DNA of 64,000 nucleotides, from NCBI RefSeq assembly GCF_002531575.1, contig NZ_NWTI01000008.1, positions 1 to 64,000 on the forward strand. The letters are read 5' to 3'. Origin of the DNA: Bradyrhizobium sp. Y36. GTDB taxonomy: Bacteria; Pseudomonadota; Alphaproteobacteria; Rhizobiales; Xanthobacteraceae. Within the stretch, counting starts at the first letter, position 1. Each line of letters begins with the position of its first letter. Positions 26,828 to 36,649 of this stretch are shown here, piece after piece. The notes under the pieces were generated by a model that saw only the letters and a program-made list of their open reading frames with translations, ran no database searches and was not told the DNA's origin. Made by a program: the position numbers and the translations under genes.

Positions 26828-27391
26828 TCACGACGGACGCTTCCTTCCGGTGATCATCGCCTTCACCAGGTTCTCGCTGTGCTCGAAGCTCGCCACCAGG
26901 ACGCCAAGCACATGAACGACGACGAGGCCGATCGTGAGGTTGGCGAACGCCTCATGCACCTCTTCCACCCATTTGGCTCCCCAGAAGCTGTCGGTCGTCA
27001 TCATGTAGCCGGTGGTGCAGGTGCCGATCAGCATGACGATCAGCGCCACCACCATCGCGCCGCCCGCCGGATTGTGCCCGAGATAGCGTGGCGCCCTGAG
27101 CCGCGCCACGTCGCGCATATAGGCGAGCACGGCGCGCGGCGAGCGCACGAAGTCGCTGAAGCGGGCATGGCGTGGTCCAACGAGACCCCAGACGATCCGC
27201 AGCGCCAGCAATCCGGCAATCGTATAGCCGGCGGCGATATGGACGTTCTTGATCTCGTCGCTCGTCGCAAAAGCGAGCAGAAACAGCCCGGCCAGCGACC
27301 AATGGAACACGCGCACGAAGCGGTCCCAGACCTTGACCGAGGCCGACGGCGTCTCGCCGTCGGTCTCGGTCGCGTCGTGAATGGCGCTCAT
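26828..27391 (-). CDS. Cytochrome b561-type di-heme membrane protein
   Basis: The 187-residue protein has four membrane helices with histidines His30 (FHWSLAG), His51 (NVHIAAGY), His146 (EVHEAFAN) and His160 (VVHVLGV), a pattern suited to two b-type hemes. It probably moves electrons across the inner membrane, as bacterial b561 and Ni/Fe-hydrogenase cytochrome b subunits do. ATG 27391 follows AAGGG. It sits 10 bases after the PepSY gene at 27402, so the two form an operon. The partner could supply or receive electrons in the periplasm. It runs toward the metal-pump genes, but 179 bases separate them. Confidence 0.85.
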   Translation of the reverse strand: MSAIHDATETDGETPSASVKVWDRFVRVFHWSLAGLFLLAFATSDEIKNVHIAAGYTIAGLLALRIVWGLVGPRHARFSDFVRSPRAVLAYMRDVARLRAPRYLGHNPAGGAMVVALIVMLIGTCTTGYMMTTDSFWGAKWVEEVHEAFANLTIGLVVVHVLGVLVASFEHSENLVKAMITGRKRPS

Positions 27392-27401
27392 GATGTGCCC
27401 T

Positions 27402-27677
27402 TTACATCTGACCGACGATCTGGCCGCTGGTCGGATCGACGAACAACTCGACCCGGCTGCCGGACTTGTCGATCGTGTAGAGTTCGCCACACGCATTCTT
27501 GAGCTTGGCCTTCTGGACCTTGTAGCCTTGGGCTTCGATCTTGGCCTGCAATTGTTCGAGCGATAGCCAGCTCGTCTGTGGCGCGGCGGTGCAGGGGCGC
27601 CCGAGGCTGCCGGCATGAGCTGTCGCTGCGGCTGCAAGCAGGGCGGCGGTGGCGGCGATGATGGTGATCTTGCGCAT
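27402..27677 (-). CDS. Secreted PepSY-domain protein
   Basis: The 91-residue precursor has a signal peptide (MRKITIIAATAALLAAAATA, cut after AHA) and a single PepSY domain: helix SLEQLQAKIEAQGYKVQKAK, then strands ending in VELFVDPTSGQIVGQM. A cysteine pair (RPCTAAP and KNACGEL) may form a disulfide. The ATG follows GGAGAGAACC. It is the first gene of the cytochrome b561 pair and is divergent from another PepSY gene at 27813. PepSY domains can inhibit proteases or sense signals, and often occur with cytochromes or kinases. Confidence 0.83.
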   Translation of the reverse strand: MRKITIIAATAALLAAAATAHAGSLGRPCTAAPQTSWLSLEQLQAKIEAQGYKVQKAKLKNACGELYTIDKSGSRVELFVDPTSGQIVGQM

Positions 27678-27764
27678 GGTTCTCTCCGGCATGTGGCGCC
27701 CTGGCTGCGTCATGCGGCGAGGGCGATGCGGGGACATTGGCAGAGGAGCCCTGACCGGCGCCTG

Positions 27765-27795
27765 TTGATCCACGTCAGCAATTTGTCAGGTTGAT
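27765..27795 (+). promoter_or_regulatory. Putative response-regulator site: two pairs of direct repeats
   Basis: GTCAG occurs at 27774-27778 and again at 27785-27789, 11 bases apart start to start, the usual spacing of half-sites for OmpR/PhoB-family regulators. TTGAT flanks them at 27765-27769 and 27791-27795. The block lies between two divergent PepSY genes, the second of which begins the operon for an OmpR-type regulator, so autoregulation and control of both sides is plausible. This is inference from position and spacing only. Confidence 0.4.
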
Positions 27796-27812
27796 TGAGG
27801 CATTCTCCGCTC

Positions 27813-28139
27813 ATGCGATCCCCTGGTTTCCTGGAATTCCTCGCGGTGCCGCTGCTGGCAGGCCTCGTGCTCGCGCCGCTGCCGGCAACCGCGGGCGAGC
27901 ACGAGAGAGTCGCGCCCGAGGCGGTTCGCCGCGCAGTCGAGGCGGGCGAAATCAAGTCGCTCGCCGACATTCTCGCCTCGCTTGGTGGCAAGTTGCCGGG
28001 TCAGGTTGCCGGCGTCGAAATAGAACGCGCGCGCGGTCGCTGGATCTACGAGTTTCGCATCGTCGACGAGAAGGGCCGCCTCTACGAAGTGCACGTCGAT
28101 GCGCACAGCGGCGAGATCGAACGCATCAAGGAGAAATGA
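27813..28139 (+). CDS. Secreted PepSY-domain protein upstream of a two-component system
   Basis: The 108-residue precursor has a signal peptide (cut near ATAGE) and a PepSY-like domain with the typical end WIYEFRIVDEKGRLYEVHVD and DAHSGEIERIKEK. The ATG at 27813 is my choice. An upstream in-frame TTG at 27795 is possible. Its stop overlaps the start of the response regulator (TGATG), so it is the first gene of a three-gene unit with the regulator and kinase. By analogy with other systems carrying a PepSY accessory protein, it may modulate the kinase from the periplasm. Confidence 0.83.
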   Translation: MRSPGFLEFLAVPLLAGLVLAPLPATAGEHERVAPEAVRRAVEAGEIKSLADILASLGGKLPGQVAGVEIERARGRWIYEFRIVDEKGRLYEVHVDAHSGEIERIKEK

Positions 28140-28804
28140 TGCGCCTGCTGCTTGTGGAGGACGACCGACGGATCGCGGCCGATGTGGAGAGGGCGCTGCG
28201 CGCGGCCGGCTATGTGGTCGAGACCGTCCACAACGGCGAGGAGGCTTGGTTCCGCGGTGATACCGAGGACTACGGCGCCATCATCCTCGATCTCGGCTTG
28301 CCCGGCATGGACGGCCTGGCGGTGCTCAAGCGCTGGCGCGCGAACGGACGGACCGTGCCGGTGCTGATCCTGACGGCGCGCGGCAGCTGGGCCGAGCGCG
28401 TCGATGGGATCGACGCGGGCGCCGACGACTACCTGCCCAAGCCGTTTCGCATCGAGGAATTGCTGGCACGGCTGCGCTCGATCGTACGCCGCTCGGCGGG
28501 CCATGCGTCCTCGCGGATCGTCGCCGGCGACGTCGAGCTCGACGAGCGTCAGATGAAGGTGACGCTGCGCGGCGTACCGGTCGCGCTGTCACCATTGGAA
28601 TACCGCCTGGTCGCCTTTCTCCTGCACCATCGCGGCCGCGTGGTGTCGCAGCAGGAGCTCGACGAAAACGTCTATGGCCACGGCGAGGACCACGAGTCGA
28701 ACGCGCTCGAAGTGCTGGTTGGTCGCGTCCGCAAGAAGCTCGGCGCCGATCTGATCGAGACCAGGCGCGGCTTCGGCTACCTCGTGCCGGACACAACGCC
28801 GTGA
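28139..28804 (+). CDS. OmpR/PhoB-family response regulator
   Basis: The 221-residue protein has a receiver domain with acidic pocket EDD at residues 7-9, the phospho-acceptor Asp51 (IILDLGLPGMDG) and Lys101 (LPKPF). A winged-helix DNA-binding domain occupies about residues 125-217 (ETRRGFGYLV). The start overlaps the PepSY stop and an ATGATG tandem precedes it. The stop overlaps the kinase start by four bases. The neighbouring metal pump and cytochrome genes are likely targets. Confidence 0.94.
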   Translation: MRLLLVEDDRRIAADVERALRAAGYVVETVHNGEEAWFRGDTEDYGAIILDLGLPGMDGLAVLKRWRANGRTVPVLILTARGSWAERVDGIDAGADDYLPKPFRIEELLARLRSIVRRSAGHASSRIVAGDVELDERQMKVTLRGVPVALSPLEYRLVAFLLHHRGRVVSQQELDENVYGHGEDHESNALEVLVGRVRKKLGADLIETRRGFGYLVPDTTP

Positions 28805-30183
28805 GCTGGGGCTCGCTACGGCTGAGACTGGTGGCCGGCGGAGTGGTGGCCATCCTGATTGCGCTCACCATTGCCGGCGCCGGGCTGACGCTGCTGTTCG
28901 AACGCCACGTCTCGCGGACCGTCGGCGACGAGCTCGACGTCTATCTCAAGCAACTCGTGGCGGGCATCGACGCCGACGCGCAGGGCAAGCTGACGGTCGG
29001 CCGTCCGCCGGCCGATCCGCGCTTTGCCGATCCGCTCTCGGGCCTGTATTGGCAGGTGTCGGACGACGGCGGCCAGGTGCTGCGGTCGCGTTCGCTGTGG
29101 GATACGGCACTGGACCTGCCGCGGGATGAGCCGTCGCCTGGTGAATTGCACCGTCACGTCATCGTTGGCCCGGCGAACGCCCGCCTCCTGGTCAGCGAGC
29201 GTCGCGTGCTCCTGACCGTGGGAGATCGCCGCGCGCCGGTGCGCGTCGCGGTGGCGGCTGATCTCGGCCGTGTATCGGCCGCTGCCTCGCACTTCGCCAG
29301 GGATCTGGCGCTGGCGCTTGGCGTGCTGGGTCTGGTGCTGGCGGCGGCCACCTCGATCCAGGTTGGATTGGGCTTGCGCCCGCTCGACGCGCTTCGCCGC
29401 GGCGTCGCGGACGTCCGCTCCGGGCAACGCAAGCATCTCCCCGTCGATGTCCCTGCCGAGGTCAAGCCTCTGGTGGAGGAGGTCAACAGCCTGATCGACG
29501 CCCAGGAACGCGAGATCGAGCGTTCGCGCAGCCGCGCCGCCGACCTGGCGCATGGGCTGAAGACGCCGCTCGCCGCACTCGCGGCCGATGTCGCGCTCTT
29601 GCGCCAACGCGGCGAGCAGGACGTCGCCCAGGCGATCGAAGCCGTCGGCGATGCGATGAGTCGGCACGTCGATCGCGAGCTGGCGCGCGCCCGGGCAAGA
29701 GGAACGGCACGACTGCGCGGCGGTATTTCCACGCCCCTCAGACCACTTGTCCAGACCCTGATGCGAACACTGGCGCGCACGCCCGCGGCACAGCGGCTCG
29801 ACTTCAAGACCTGCATCACGGGCGAGCCGAGCGTGCCGCTCGATCGAACCGATCTGGCGGAGGTGCTGGGCAATCTCCTGGAAAACGCCGCCCGTCACGC
29901 CAAGAGCCAGGTGCGCATTGGCGCGGATGCCACCGCGAATCCGGCGATCACGGTCGAGGATGACGGCCCGGGCATCGCGCCCGCCGAACGTTCACGCGTG
30001 CTCGAACGCGGGGCAAGGCTGGATGAGCGTGGCGAGGGAGCCGGCCTTGGTCTCGCGATCGTTCAGGACGTGCTCAGTGCCTATGGATGGCAGCTCATTC
30101 TTGCCGAGTCCGAACTCGGCGGATTGAAAGCCATCGTCGTCCCCGACGGCAGCCGCGACGGGATGGCTGCTGCTGTTGGTTGA
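28801..30183 (+). CDS. Sensor histidine kinase, PhoQ-like
   Basis: The 460-residue membrane kinase has an N-terminal helix at about residues 10-33, a periplasmic sensor region at 34-168, a second helix at about 172-190 and a HAMP-like linker. The phospho-acceptor His251 is in DLAHGLKTPLAAL, followed by the N box (NLLENAARHA), VEDDGPGI and GLGLAIVQDV. The GTG start overlaps the regulator stop. The sensor region has no recognised ligand motif. The layout is similar to PhoQ, and the context suggests a metal or redox signal. Confidence 0.92.
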   Translation: MSWGSLRLRLVAGGVVAILIALTIAGAGLTLLFERHVSRTVGDELDVYLKQLVAGIDADAQGKLTVGRPPADPRFADPLSGLYWQVSDDGGQVLRSRSLWDTALDLPRDEPSPGELHRHVIVGPANARLLVSERRVLLTVGDRRAPVRVAVAADLGRVSAAASHFARDLALALGVLGLVLAAATSIQVGLGLRPLDALRRGVADVRSGQRKHLPVDVPAEVKPLVEEVNSLIDAQEREIERSRSRAADLAHGLKTPLAALAADVALLRQRGEQDVAQAIEAVGDAMSRHVDRELARARARGTARLRGGISTPLRPLVQTLMRTLARTPAAQRLDFKTCITGEPSVPLDRTDLAEVLGNLLENAARHAKSQVRIGADATANPAITVEDDGPGIAPAERSRVLERGARLDERGEGAGLGLAIVQDVLSAYGWQLILAESELGGLKAIVVPDGSRDGMAAAVG

Positions 30184-30218
30184 ACTCTGACAGCTTGCTT
30201 GACGTCACTGTCCCCGTG

Positions 30219-31730
30219 TCAGCGCCGCACGATCGAGCCGGCACGGCCGATCAGGCGGGCGAGCTGGCGGAAGCGGCTGCCGACGCGATCGGCGACGAGG
30301 TCGCCGAGACGGTGCTCGAACACCAGCATCAGCTGGCGGCCCTGGCTGCGAAAATGCGTCGCGGGCAGCACGCCCGGGCGCGCCGCCGAGATGAGATGCG
30401 CGACGCGGAACGCGGCGCCGAGCAGGCGTGCGCGTTCGAGCTGTGCCGGCGTCAACAACTCCTGCATCGTGGTGGGCGGCTGGTTTTCCTCGCTCAGCCC
30501 TGCATAGCGATAGAACACCGACAGGCCGACGAAGGCGCGCTCGGTGTGGGTGATCGCGCCGAAATTGCCGTTGACGACGAGGCTCAGCGTCTGCTCGCCG
30601 CGGTGATCGGGATGCACGCGCCAGCCGATGTCGGACAGCAGGCAGGCGGTGTGGCGCAGGCGGCGGTCCTCCTCGGTCTCACGCAGCTTGACCACGCGCG
30701 CGAGGCGGTCGGTCCAGGCGATCAGCTCGTGGGCGTGCTTGGCCGAGCGTGACAGCAGCTGGTTGAGCTCTTCCGCGGCGCAGATCAGGCCGTCCTTGTT
30801 GCGTTCCGCCTCCGACAGCTTCTCGTGCAGCAGGCCCTCGCGCACGCCGAAGGTCGAGAACACGATGGTCTTCGGCTTCGCCACGCGGATGATGTGCTCG
30901 AGCACCAAGGCTGCGTAGGTGAGGAGAGGGCGGCGCGCGTCCGCGACGCTCTCGATGTCGGCGAGCATGCCGGCAGCCGCGAGGCGCCTCAGCCGGCGGG
31001 AAAAGTCGAGCGCTTCCGCCGCGGTCAGCGAATAGCCGTGCATCACCTGGAGCGAATAGCCGCTCTGGATGATGTGGATACGGGCAAGTGCACGCCAGGT
31101 GCCGCCGACCGCGTAGAAGGTGCGGCCCCGGCCTGCGGTGAGCTGCGGCACCTCGTCGAGCTCCTCGCGCACGATGCGGTCGGCGCGCTTGAGCGATTTG
31201 TGCGCGAGATCCTGCAGCGCGAGACCGCCGAGCGGCAGCGTCACGCCGCTGCGCACGCTGTTCCTGCGCACGTCGATCAGTTCGAGAGAGCCGCCGCCGA
31301 GGTCACCGACGATGCCGTCGGGGTGATGGATGCCGGAGATCACGCCGAGCGCCGACAGCCGCGCCTCGCGCGGGCCCGAGAGGATCTCGATCTTCACGGC
31401 GCAGATGCGCTCGGCACTGGCGATGAAATCGGGGCCGTTGGAGGCATCACGGCAGGCTGCGGTCGCGATCGCGAACACACGCCCGACCTGCATGACCCGG
31501 CACAATGCACGAAAGCGCTTGAGCGAGGTCAGCGCCTTGTCGACGGCGTCGGGCGCGAGCAGGCCCGTGCTCTGCACCTCGCGTCCGAGGCCGCACAGCG
31601 TCTTCTCGTTGAAGATCGGAATGAGGCTCCGCGTCAGCCTCTCGTAGACGACGAGACGGACGGAGTTGGAACCGATGTCGATGACCGCGACGCTCGAGCC
31701 GCGCTTGCGCGGCCGCTTCACGTCGAACAT
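30219..31730 (-). CDS. ppx: Exopolyphosphatase / guanosine pentaphosphate phosphatase family
   Basis: The 503-residue protein has the actin-like ATPase fold of the Ppx/GppA family. The N-terminal VAVIDIGSNSVRLVVYE and the glycine-rich GDLGGGSLEL phosphate loop are intact, and a C-terminal HD-like region follows. It releases orthophosphate from polyphosphate, and the family can also hydrolyse pppGpp. It begins six bases after ppk1, so synthesis and breakdown enzymes share an operon. It ends 35 bases before the convergent sensor-kinase gene. Confidence 0.93.
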   Translation of the reverse strand: MFDVKRPRKRGSSVAVIDIGSNSVRLVVYERLTRSLIPIFNEKTLCGLGREVQSTGLLAPDAVDKALTSLKRFRALCRVMQVGRVFAIATAACRDASNGPDFIASAERICAVKIEILSGPREARLSALGVISGIHHPDGIVGDLGGGSLELIDVRRNSVRSGVTLPLGGLALQDLAHKSLKRADRIVREELDEVPQLTAGRGRTFYAVGGTWRALARIHIIQSGYSLQVMHGYSLTAAEALDFSRRLRRLAAAGMLADIESVADARRPLLTYAALVLEHIIRVAKPKTIVFSTFGVREGLLHEKLSEAERNKDGLICAAEELNQLLSRSAKHAHELIAWTDRLARVVKLRETEEDRRLRHTACLLSDIGWRVHPDHRGEQTLSLVVNGNFGAITHTERAFVGLSVFYRYAGLSEENQPPTTMQELLTPAQLERARLLGAAFRVAHLISAARPGVLPATHFRSQGRQLMLVFEHRLGDLVADRVGSRFRQLARLIGRAGSIVRR

Positions 31731-31736
31731 CCCTGG

Positions 31737-33944
31737 TCAGGACGGGTGGCGTTCGTTCCGGCGCGTGAGACGACGCGGCGAGGATTCCTTGAGCGACTTT
31801 CCACGGCCAGACAGACTCGGATTTGTCATGAAGTAGTTGTGCACGTTGAAAGGCTCCTCGCCCTTCGCGGTCTTCATACGCGTTGAGGACCCGTCCGGCA
31901 ACAATTGCCAGCTCTGCTCGTTGTCCTTCAGGTTCGCGACCATGATCTGTTCGAGAACCTGCTGATGCACCGTGGGATTTTGCAGCGGACAGAGCACCTC
32001 GACGCGGCGGTCGAGGTTGCGCGGCATCATGTCGGCGGAGGAGATATACACAGCCGCCTTGGCGCTCGGCAGACCCTGGCCCATGCCGAAGCAGTAGATT
32101 CGGCCGTGTTCCAGGAAGCGGCCGATGATCGACTTGACACGGATGTTCTCGGACAGTCCGGGAATGCCGGGGCGCAGGCAGCAGATCCCGCGCACCACGA
32201 GCTCGACCTGCACGCCGGCCTGGGAGGCCTCGTAAAGCGCGTCGATGATGTCGGGGTCGACAAGGGCATTCATCTTCATCCAGACCGCGCCGTGCCGGCC
32301 ATGCCGCGCATGCGCGGTCTCGCCCTGGATGTGCTCGATGATGCGCTTGCGCAGGGTCAGCGGCGACACCGCCATTTTTTCCAGATCGCTCGGCGCGGCA
32401 TAGCCGGTGATGAAATTGAACACCCGCGCGGCGTCACGGCCGATGGTCGGATCGGAGGTGAAGTAGGAGAGGTCGGTGTAGATGCGCGCGGTGACCGGGT
32501 GATAGTTGCCGGTGCCGGTATGGACGTAAGTCGTGAGGCTGCCACCCTCGCGGCGGACCACCATCGAGAGCTTGGCGTGCGTCTTCAACTCGAGGAAGCC
32601 GTAGACGACCTGCACGCCGGCGCGTTCGAGATCGCGCGCCCAGCGGATGTTGGCTTCCTCGTCAAACCGCGCCTTCAGCTCGATCAGCGCAGTGACGGAT
32701 TTGCCGGCTTCGGCGGCCTCCGCGAGCGTGCGCACGATCGGCGAGTTGTTGGAGGTGCGGTAGAGCGTCTGCTTGATCGCGACGACATCGGGGTCGCGCG
32801 CGGCCTGCTGCAGGAACTGCACCACGACGTCGAAGGATTCGTAGGGATGATGGACGACGAGGTCCTTCTGCCGGATCGCGGCGAAGATGTCGCCGCCGTG
32901 CTCGCGGACGCGCTCGGGATGGCGCGGTACGTAAGGGGTGAATTCGAGGTCGGGCCGGTCGAGGCGTGTGAGCTGCGAGAGCTCGTTCATGGCGAGCACG
33001 CCATCGACCAGGAAGACCTCGTCGTCGGCGGCCGAGAGCGCGTGCTGCACGAAGCTGCGCAGCTCCTCCGGCATCTTGGCGTCGATCTCGAGCCGGATCA
33101 CCGACCCGCGGCGGCGGCGCTTGAGCGCCGTCTCGAACAGGCGGACGAGGTCTTCCGCCTCTTCCTCGATTTCGAGCTCGGAGTCGCGGATGATCCGGAA
33201 GGCGCCCTGGCCGTGCAGATTGTAGCCGGGGAACAGGCGGTTGATGAACAGCGAGGTCGCCTGTTCCAGCGAGATCAGCCGAACGATCTTGCCGTCGGCG
33301 GGCAGGCGGATGAAGCGGTCGATCTTGCCGGGCATGCGGATCAGCGCGTTCATCTGCCTGCCGTCGGCGGCGCGCGTAAGCTGGAGCGCGATGGTGAAGC
33401 CGAGGCTCGGGATGAACGGGAAGGGGTGGGCCGGGTCGATCGCCAGCGGCGTCAGCAGCGGGAACACGTTGCTGAGGAAATAGTCCTCAATCCAGGTCCG
33501 CTCCGCCTTGGTGACGTCCTTGCCGTCAACCAGCACGATGCCGACATCGGCCAGCGTGCCGCGCAGGTCGCGCCAGATCGCCTGCTGGTCGGACGCAAGC
33601 TCGGACACGGTGCGGTTGATCAGCGCGAGCTGTTCGGACGGGGTCAAGCCGTCGGGGCTGCGTTCGGCAATGCCCTCGCGCACCTGGGCCTTGATGCCGG
33701 CGACGCGGACCATGAAGAATTCGTCGAGGTTGTTCGCTGAAATCGACAGGAATCGCACCCGCTCCAGCATGGGATGGCTGGGATTGACCGATTCCTCCAG
33801 GACGCGGCGGTTGAAATGCAGCCAGGACAGCTCGCGATTGATGAACCGTTCGGGGCTCGATGCGATCGCCGGCAGGCCTTCGGGTTCGGGGACTTTTTCT
33901 TTAGTTTCAACAGCTTGCGCAGAGTCCATCAGAAGTCGGTCCAT
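31737..33944 (-). CDS. ppk1: Polyphosphate kinase 1
   Basis: The 735-residue enzyme polymerises the gamma phosphate of ATP into polyphosphate. The N-terminal domain begins [19 protein letters not shown], and the phosphohistidine region [18 protein letters not shown] is intact, as are the second-domain motifs with basic residues ([16 protein letters not shown]). Its length is normal for PPK1. The start could be ATG 33944 or ATG 33929, the first being preceded by a purine-rich site. It is followed by ppx. The upstream neighbour on the same strand is hdaA, 142 bases away. Confidence 0.97.
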   Translation of the reverse strand: MDRLLMDSAQAVETKEKVPEPEGLPAIASSPERFINRELSWLHFNRRVLEESVNPSHPMLERVRFLSISANNLDEFFMVRVAGIKAQVREGIAERSPDGLTPSEQLALINRTVSELASDQQAIWRDLRGTLADVGIVLVDGKDVTKAERTWIEDYFLSNVFPLLTPLAIDPAHPFPFIPSLGFTIALQLTRAADGRQMNALIRMPGKIDRFIRLPADGKIVRLISLEQATSLFINRLFPGYNLHGQGAFRIIRDSELEIEEEAEDLVRLFETALKRRRRGSVIRLEIDAKMPEELRSFVQHALSAADDEVFLVDGVLAMNELSQLTRLDRPDLEFTPYVPRHPERVREHGGDIFAAIRQKDLVVHHPYESFDVVVQFLQQAARDPDVVAIKQTLYRTSNNSPIVRTLAEAAEAGKSVTALIELKARFDEEANIRWARDLERAGVQVVYGFLELKTHAKLSMVVRREGGSLTTYVHTGTGNYHPVTARIYTDLSYFTSDPTIGRDAARVFNFITGYAAPSDLEKMAVSPLTLRKRIIEHIQGETAHARHGRHGAVWMKMNALVDPDIIDALYEASQAGVQVELVVRGICCLRPGIPGLSENIRVKSIIGRFLEHGRIYCFGMGQGLPSAKAAVYISSADMMPRNLDRRVEVLCPLQNPTVHQQVLEQIMVANLKDNEQSWQLLPDGSSTRMKTAKGEEPFNVHNYFMTNPSLSGRGKSLKESSPRRLTRRNERHPS

Positions 33945-34086
33945 TCCTGTCTCGCCTCACTTTGCGATCTATGCGCAAAACCTGCGGGAGCATGTGTTAG
34001 AGCGATGACGTTTCGATGACATTGATGTTCCGCCGCTTCGCTCCGTCAAGCGGACTTCGGCGTAACCCTGGGGTGGGCGGAACGGC

Positions 34087-34764
34087 TCAGGCGTCCCGGA
34101 GCAGCTCGGCGGCCAGCGCGCGGGTGACAGGGCGGCCGAGCCGCAAGGCCTCGCTGTCGAGCAGTTCAACGGCCTGGCGGGCGGCGGCCGACGAACGCTC
34201 CAGGCGGGTGGCGAGGTAGCCGACCACGCTCTCGTCCACGGCGAGCTGGCGGTCGGCGCAGAATTTGACGATCAGCCCGCGGAACAGCTGGTCGTCGGGG
34301 GGCAGCAGCGCGACCACGGGCAAGGCGCGCAGGCGCGAGCGCAGGTCGCGAAGCTCGATCTGGAGCGCGGCCGGGACCTGGCGTCCCGTGAACAGGACAT
34401 AGGCGCCGTCCTCGCGGGCGAGGTTCATGAGGTGGAAGAGGGCGCGTTCGTCGAATTCGCCGGCCTTGAGATCCTCGACCACCAGCGCGCCGGTGGCGAG
34501 CGCGCCCGGAACGGCCGCGGCGGTCAGGGCGTTGGCCGCGGTCGAGCGGGCGCCCGAGATCTCGGCCCAGATCGCGGCGAGATGGCTCTTGCCGCTGCCT
34601 TCCGGACCGGCCAGCCACATGATCCGGTTCGGCCATTCCGGCCAGCTGTCGATCAGGGCAAGACCGGCCGCATTGGCCGGGCCTTCGAGGAAATTGTCCC
34701 GGCTGAGGCTTTCCGCATGTGGAAGCGAAAACGCCAATTGTCGGGGATGGACGCGGCCTGCCAC
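34087..34764 (-). CDS. hdaA: HdaA-type DnaA-related replication regulator
   Basis: The 225-residue protein is an AAA+ relative of DnaA without the N-terminal and DNA-binding domains. It has Walker A GPEGSGKSH at residues 53-61 and sensor features in the middle, and ends in the short lid domain. Hda/HdaA stimulates hydrolysis of DnaA-bound ATP when bound to the sliding clamp. The first residues (RQLAFSLPH) match the clamp-binding QL-type motif seen in this family. The start is GTG 34764 with GGAG upstream. It lies after the phosphatidyltransferase gene on the same strand. Confidence 0.88.
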   Translation of the reverse strand: MAGRVHPRQLAFSLPHAESLSRDNFLEGPANAAGLALIDSWPEWPNRIMWLAGPEGSGKSHLAAIWAEISGARSTAANALTAAAVPGALATGALVVEDLKAGEFDERALFHLMNLAREDGAYVLFTGRQVPAALQIELRDLRSRLRALPVVALLPPDDQLFRGLIVKFCADRQLAVDESVVGYLATRLERSSAAARQAVELLDSEALRLGRPVTRALAAELLRDA

Positions 34765-34876
34765 GCTCGTTTTGCTCCATGCCGGCGCGCCGGCCCGTTT
34801 GAAGAGAATTCGACTTGATCGAGGGCGAGTTGGCCTTTTGCAGGGCCACGCTCCCTCTCATTTGGCCTCGATCGCG

Positions 34877-35419
34877 CTACTTGGCCTCGACCGTACTCAT
34901 GTGCCGCAGCCACTCGACGAGATAGAGCGACACCGAGGAGAGCGTGAAGACCGTAACGAGGCCCATCAGGATGATATCATAAGGGGCCGGCTTGAAGCCG
35001 AAGGCAAGCGCCGCCAGCACCAGAGCCGCGAACGCCACCTGTGCCACGGTGTTGAGCTTGGACACTTTCGACGGCTTCATCTCGACGGGCCGGTCGAACA
35101 GCCAGGATACGATCACGGCGGCGACGATCATGATGTCGCGCGAGACCACCAGGATCACGATCCAGCGCGGGATCGCGCCCCAGATGCCCAGCGCCATGTA
35201 GATCGAGACCAGCAGCGCCTTGTCGGCGAGGGGGTCGAGAAGGGCGCCCAGCTCGCTCGTCATGTTGAAGCGCTTGGCCAGGAAGCCGTCCACGGCATCG
35301 CTGATACCGGCGATCAGGAAGACGGCGAATGCGACCTCCATTTGGCTCGACACGATGGCCCAGACGATGATCGGGACCAGCAGGATGCGGCCCAGGGTAA
35401 TGATGTTCGGAATACTCAC
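34877..35419 (-). CDS. CDP-alcohol phosphatidyltransferase (PgsA-like)
   Basis: The 180-residue inner-membrane protein carries the CDP-alcohol phosphotransferase signature DAVDGFLAKR...G...DPLADK, where conserved aspartates bind metal. Family members join CDP-diacylglycerol to an alcohol such as glycerol phosphate. Start is GTG 35419, giving SIPNIITLGRILLVPII, typical for PgsA. A longer frame upstream has no family character. The alcohol substrate (glycerol phosphate or cardiolipin-type) is not decided by sequence. Confidence 0.88.
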   Translation of the reverse strand: MSIPNIITLGRILLVPIIVWAIVSSQMEVAFAVFLIAGISDAVDGFLAKRFNMTSELGALLDPLADKALLVSIYMALGIWGAIPRWIVILVVSRDIMIVAAVIVSWLFDRPVEMKPSKVSKLNTVAQVAFAALVLAALAFGFKPAPYDIILMGLVTVFTLSSVSLYLVEWLRHMSTVEAK

Positions 35420-35575
35420 GAAAGCGCTTCCCGGCACCCGGTCTGACCTCGAATCCGGCCCCTCGAGGAGGCTGAACCGGTTGATATCTACATAGTATAG
35501 GCAGGAGCGCCATGCGAGCCATTGCGCGTCCCCGGAATTCGACGTAACCAGCCGCAAACCCACTGGAAATCGGGC

Positions 35576-36649
35576 ATGACCGACCGCAAAAACGGCCTCA
35601 CTTACGCCGATTCAGGCGTCGATATCGACGCGGGCAACCGCCTGGTCGACCTGATCAAGCCGATGGTGCGCGCCACCGCGCGGCCCGGCGCCGACGCCGA
35701 GATCGGCGGCTTCGGCGGCCTGTTCGACCTCAAGGCGGCCGGCTTCAAGGACCCCGTCCTGGTCGCCGCGACCGACGGGGTCGGCACCAAGGTGAAGATC
35801 GCGATCGAGACCGGGCTGCATGGCGGGATCGGCATCGACCTCGTCGCCATGAGCGTCAACGACCTCGTGGTGCAGGGCGCCGAGCCGCTGTTCTTCCTGG
35901 ACTATTTCGCCTGCGGCAAGCTCGACCCCGAGGCCACGGCCTCGATCGTCGCCGGGGTTGCGGAAGGCTGCCGCGAATCCGGTTGCGCCCTGATCGGCGG
36001 CGAAACCGCCGAGATGCCCGGCCTGTACAAGGACGGCGATTACGACCTCGGCGGCTTTGCCGTCGGCGCCGCCGAGCGCGGTACGCTGTTGCCGCGCAAG
36101 GATATCGCCGCGGGCGACGCCGTGATCGGCCTTGCCTCGTCGGGCGTGCATTCCAACGGCTTCTCGCTGGTGCGCAAGATCGTGGAACAATCCGGCCTCG
36201 GCTTCGAGGCGCCGGCGCCGTTCGCGCCGGTGATGACGCTCGGCGGCGCGCTGCTCACGCCGACGAAGCTCTACGTCAAATCCTGCCTGCGCGCGATCCG
36301 CGAGACCGGTGCGGTGAAGGGCCTTGCCCACATCACCGGCGGCGGTTTCACCGACAACATTCCGCGCGTGCTGCCGAAGAACCTCGGCGTCGGCATCGAC
36401 CTGGCGCGCCTGCCGGTGCTGCCGGTGTTCAAATGGCTGGCGGCGCAGGCCGGCATCGCCGAGCTCGAGATGCTGCGCACTTTCAACTGCGGCATCGGCA
36501 TGATCGCGATCGTCGAGCCCGACAAGGTCGACGAGGTCGTGCAGGTCTTCACCGATGCCGGCGAGACGGTGGCGCAGCTCGGCACCGTGATCCCGGCCGA
36601 GGGCGAGCACCGCGTCGTCTATAACGGCCATCTCGACATGGCGCTGTGA
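35576..36649 (+). CDS. purM: Phosphoribosylformylglycinamidine cyclo-ligase PurM (AIR synthase)
   Basis: The 357-residue enzyme closes the imidazole ring of purine biosynthesis. The start [20 protein letters not shown] and glycine-rich segments [13 protein letters not shown] and [13 protein letters not shown] are family hallmarks, with a [13 protein letters not shown] block. ATG 35576 is the start supported by alignment of the first residues. It is followed by purN with overlapping stop and start codons. The gene is divergent from the phosphatidyltransferase. Confidence 0.98.
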   Translation: MTDRKNGLTYADSGVDIDAGNRLVDLIKPMVRATARPGADAEIGGFGGLFDLKAAGFKDPVLVAATDGVGTKVKIAIETGLHGGIGIDLVAMSVNDLVVQGAEPLFFLDYFACGKLDPEATASIVAGVAEGCRESGCALIGGETAEMPGLYKDGDYDLGGFAVGAAERGTLLPRKDIAAGDAVIGLASSGVHSNGFSLVRKIVEQSGLGFEAPAPFAPVMTLGGALLTPTKLYVKSCLRAIRETGAVKGLAHITGGGFTDNIPRVLPKNLGVGIDLARLPVLPVFKWLAAQAGIAELEMLRTFNCGIGMIAIVEPDKVDEVVQVFTDAGETVAQLGTVIPAEGEHRVVYNGHLDMAL

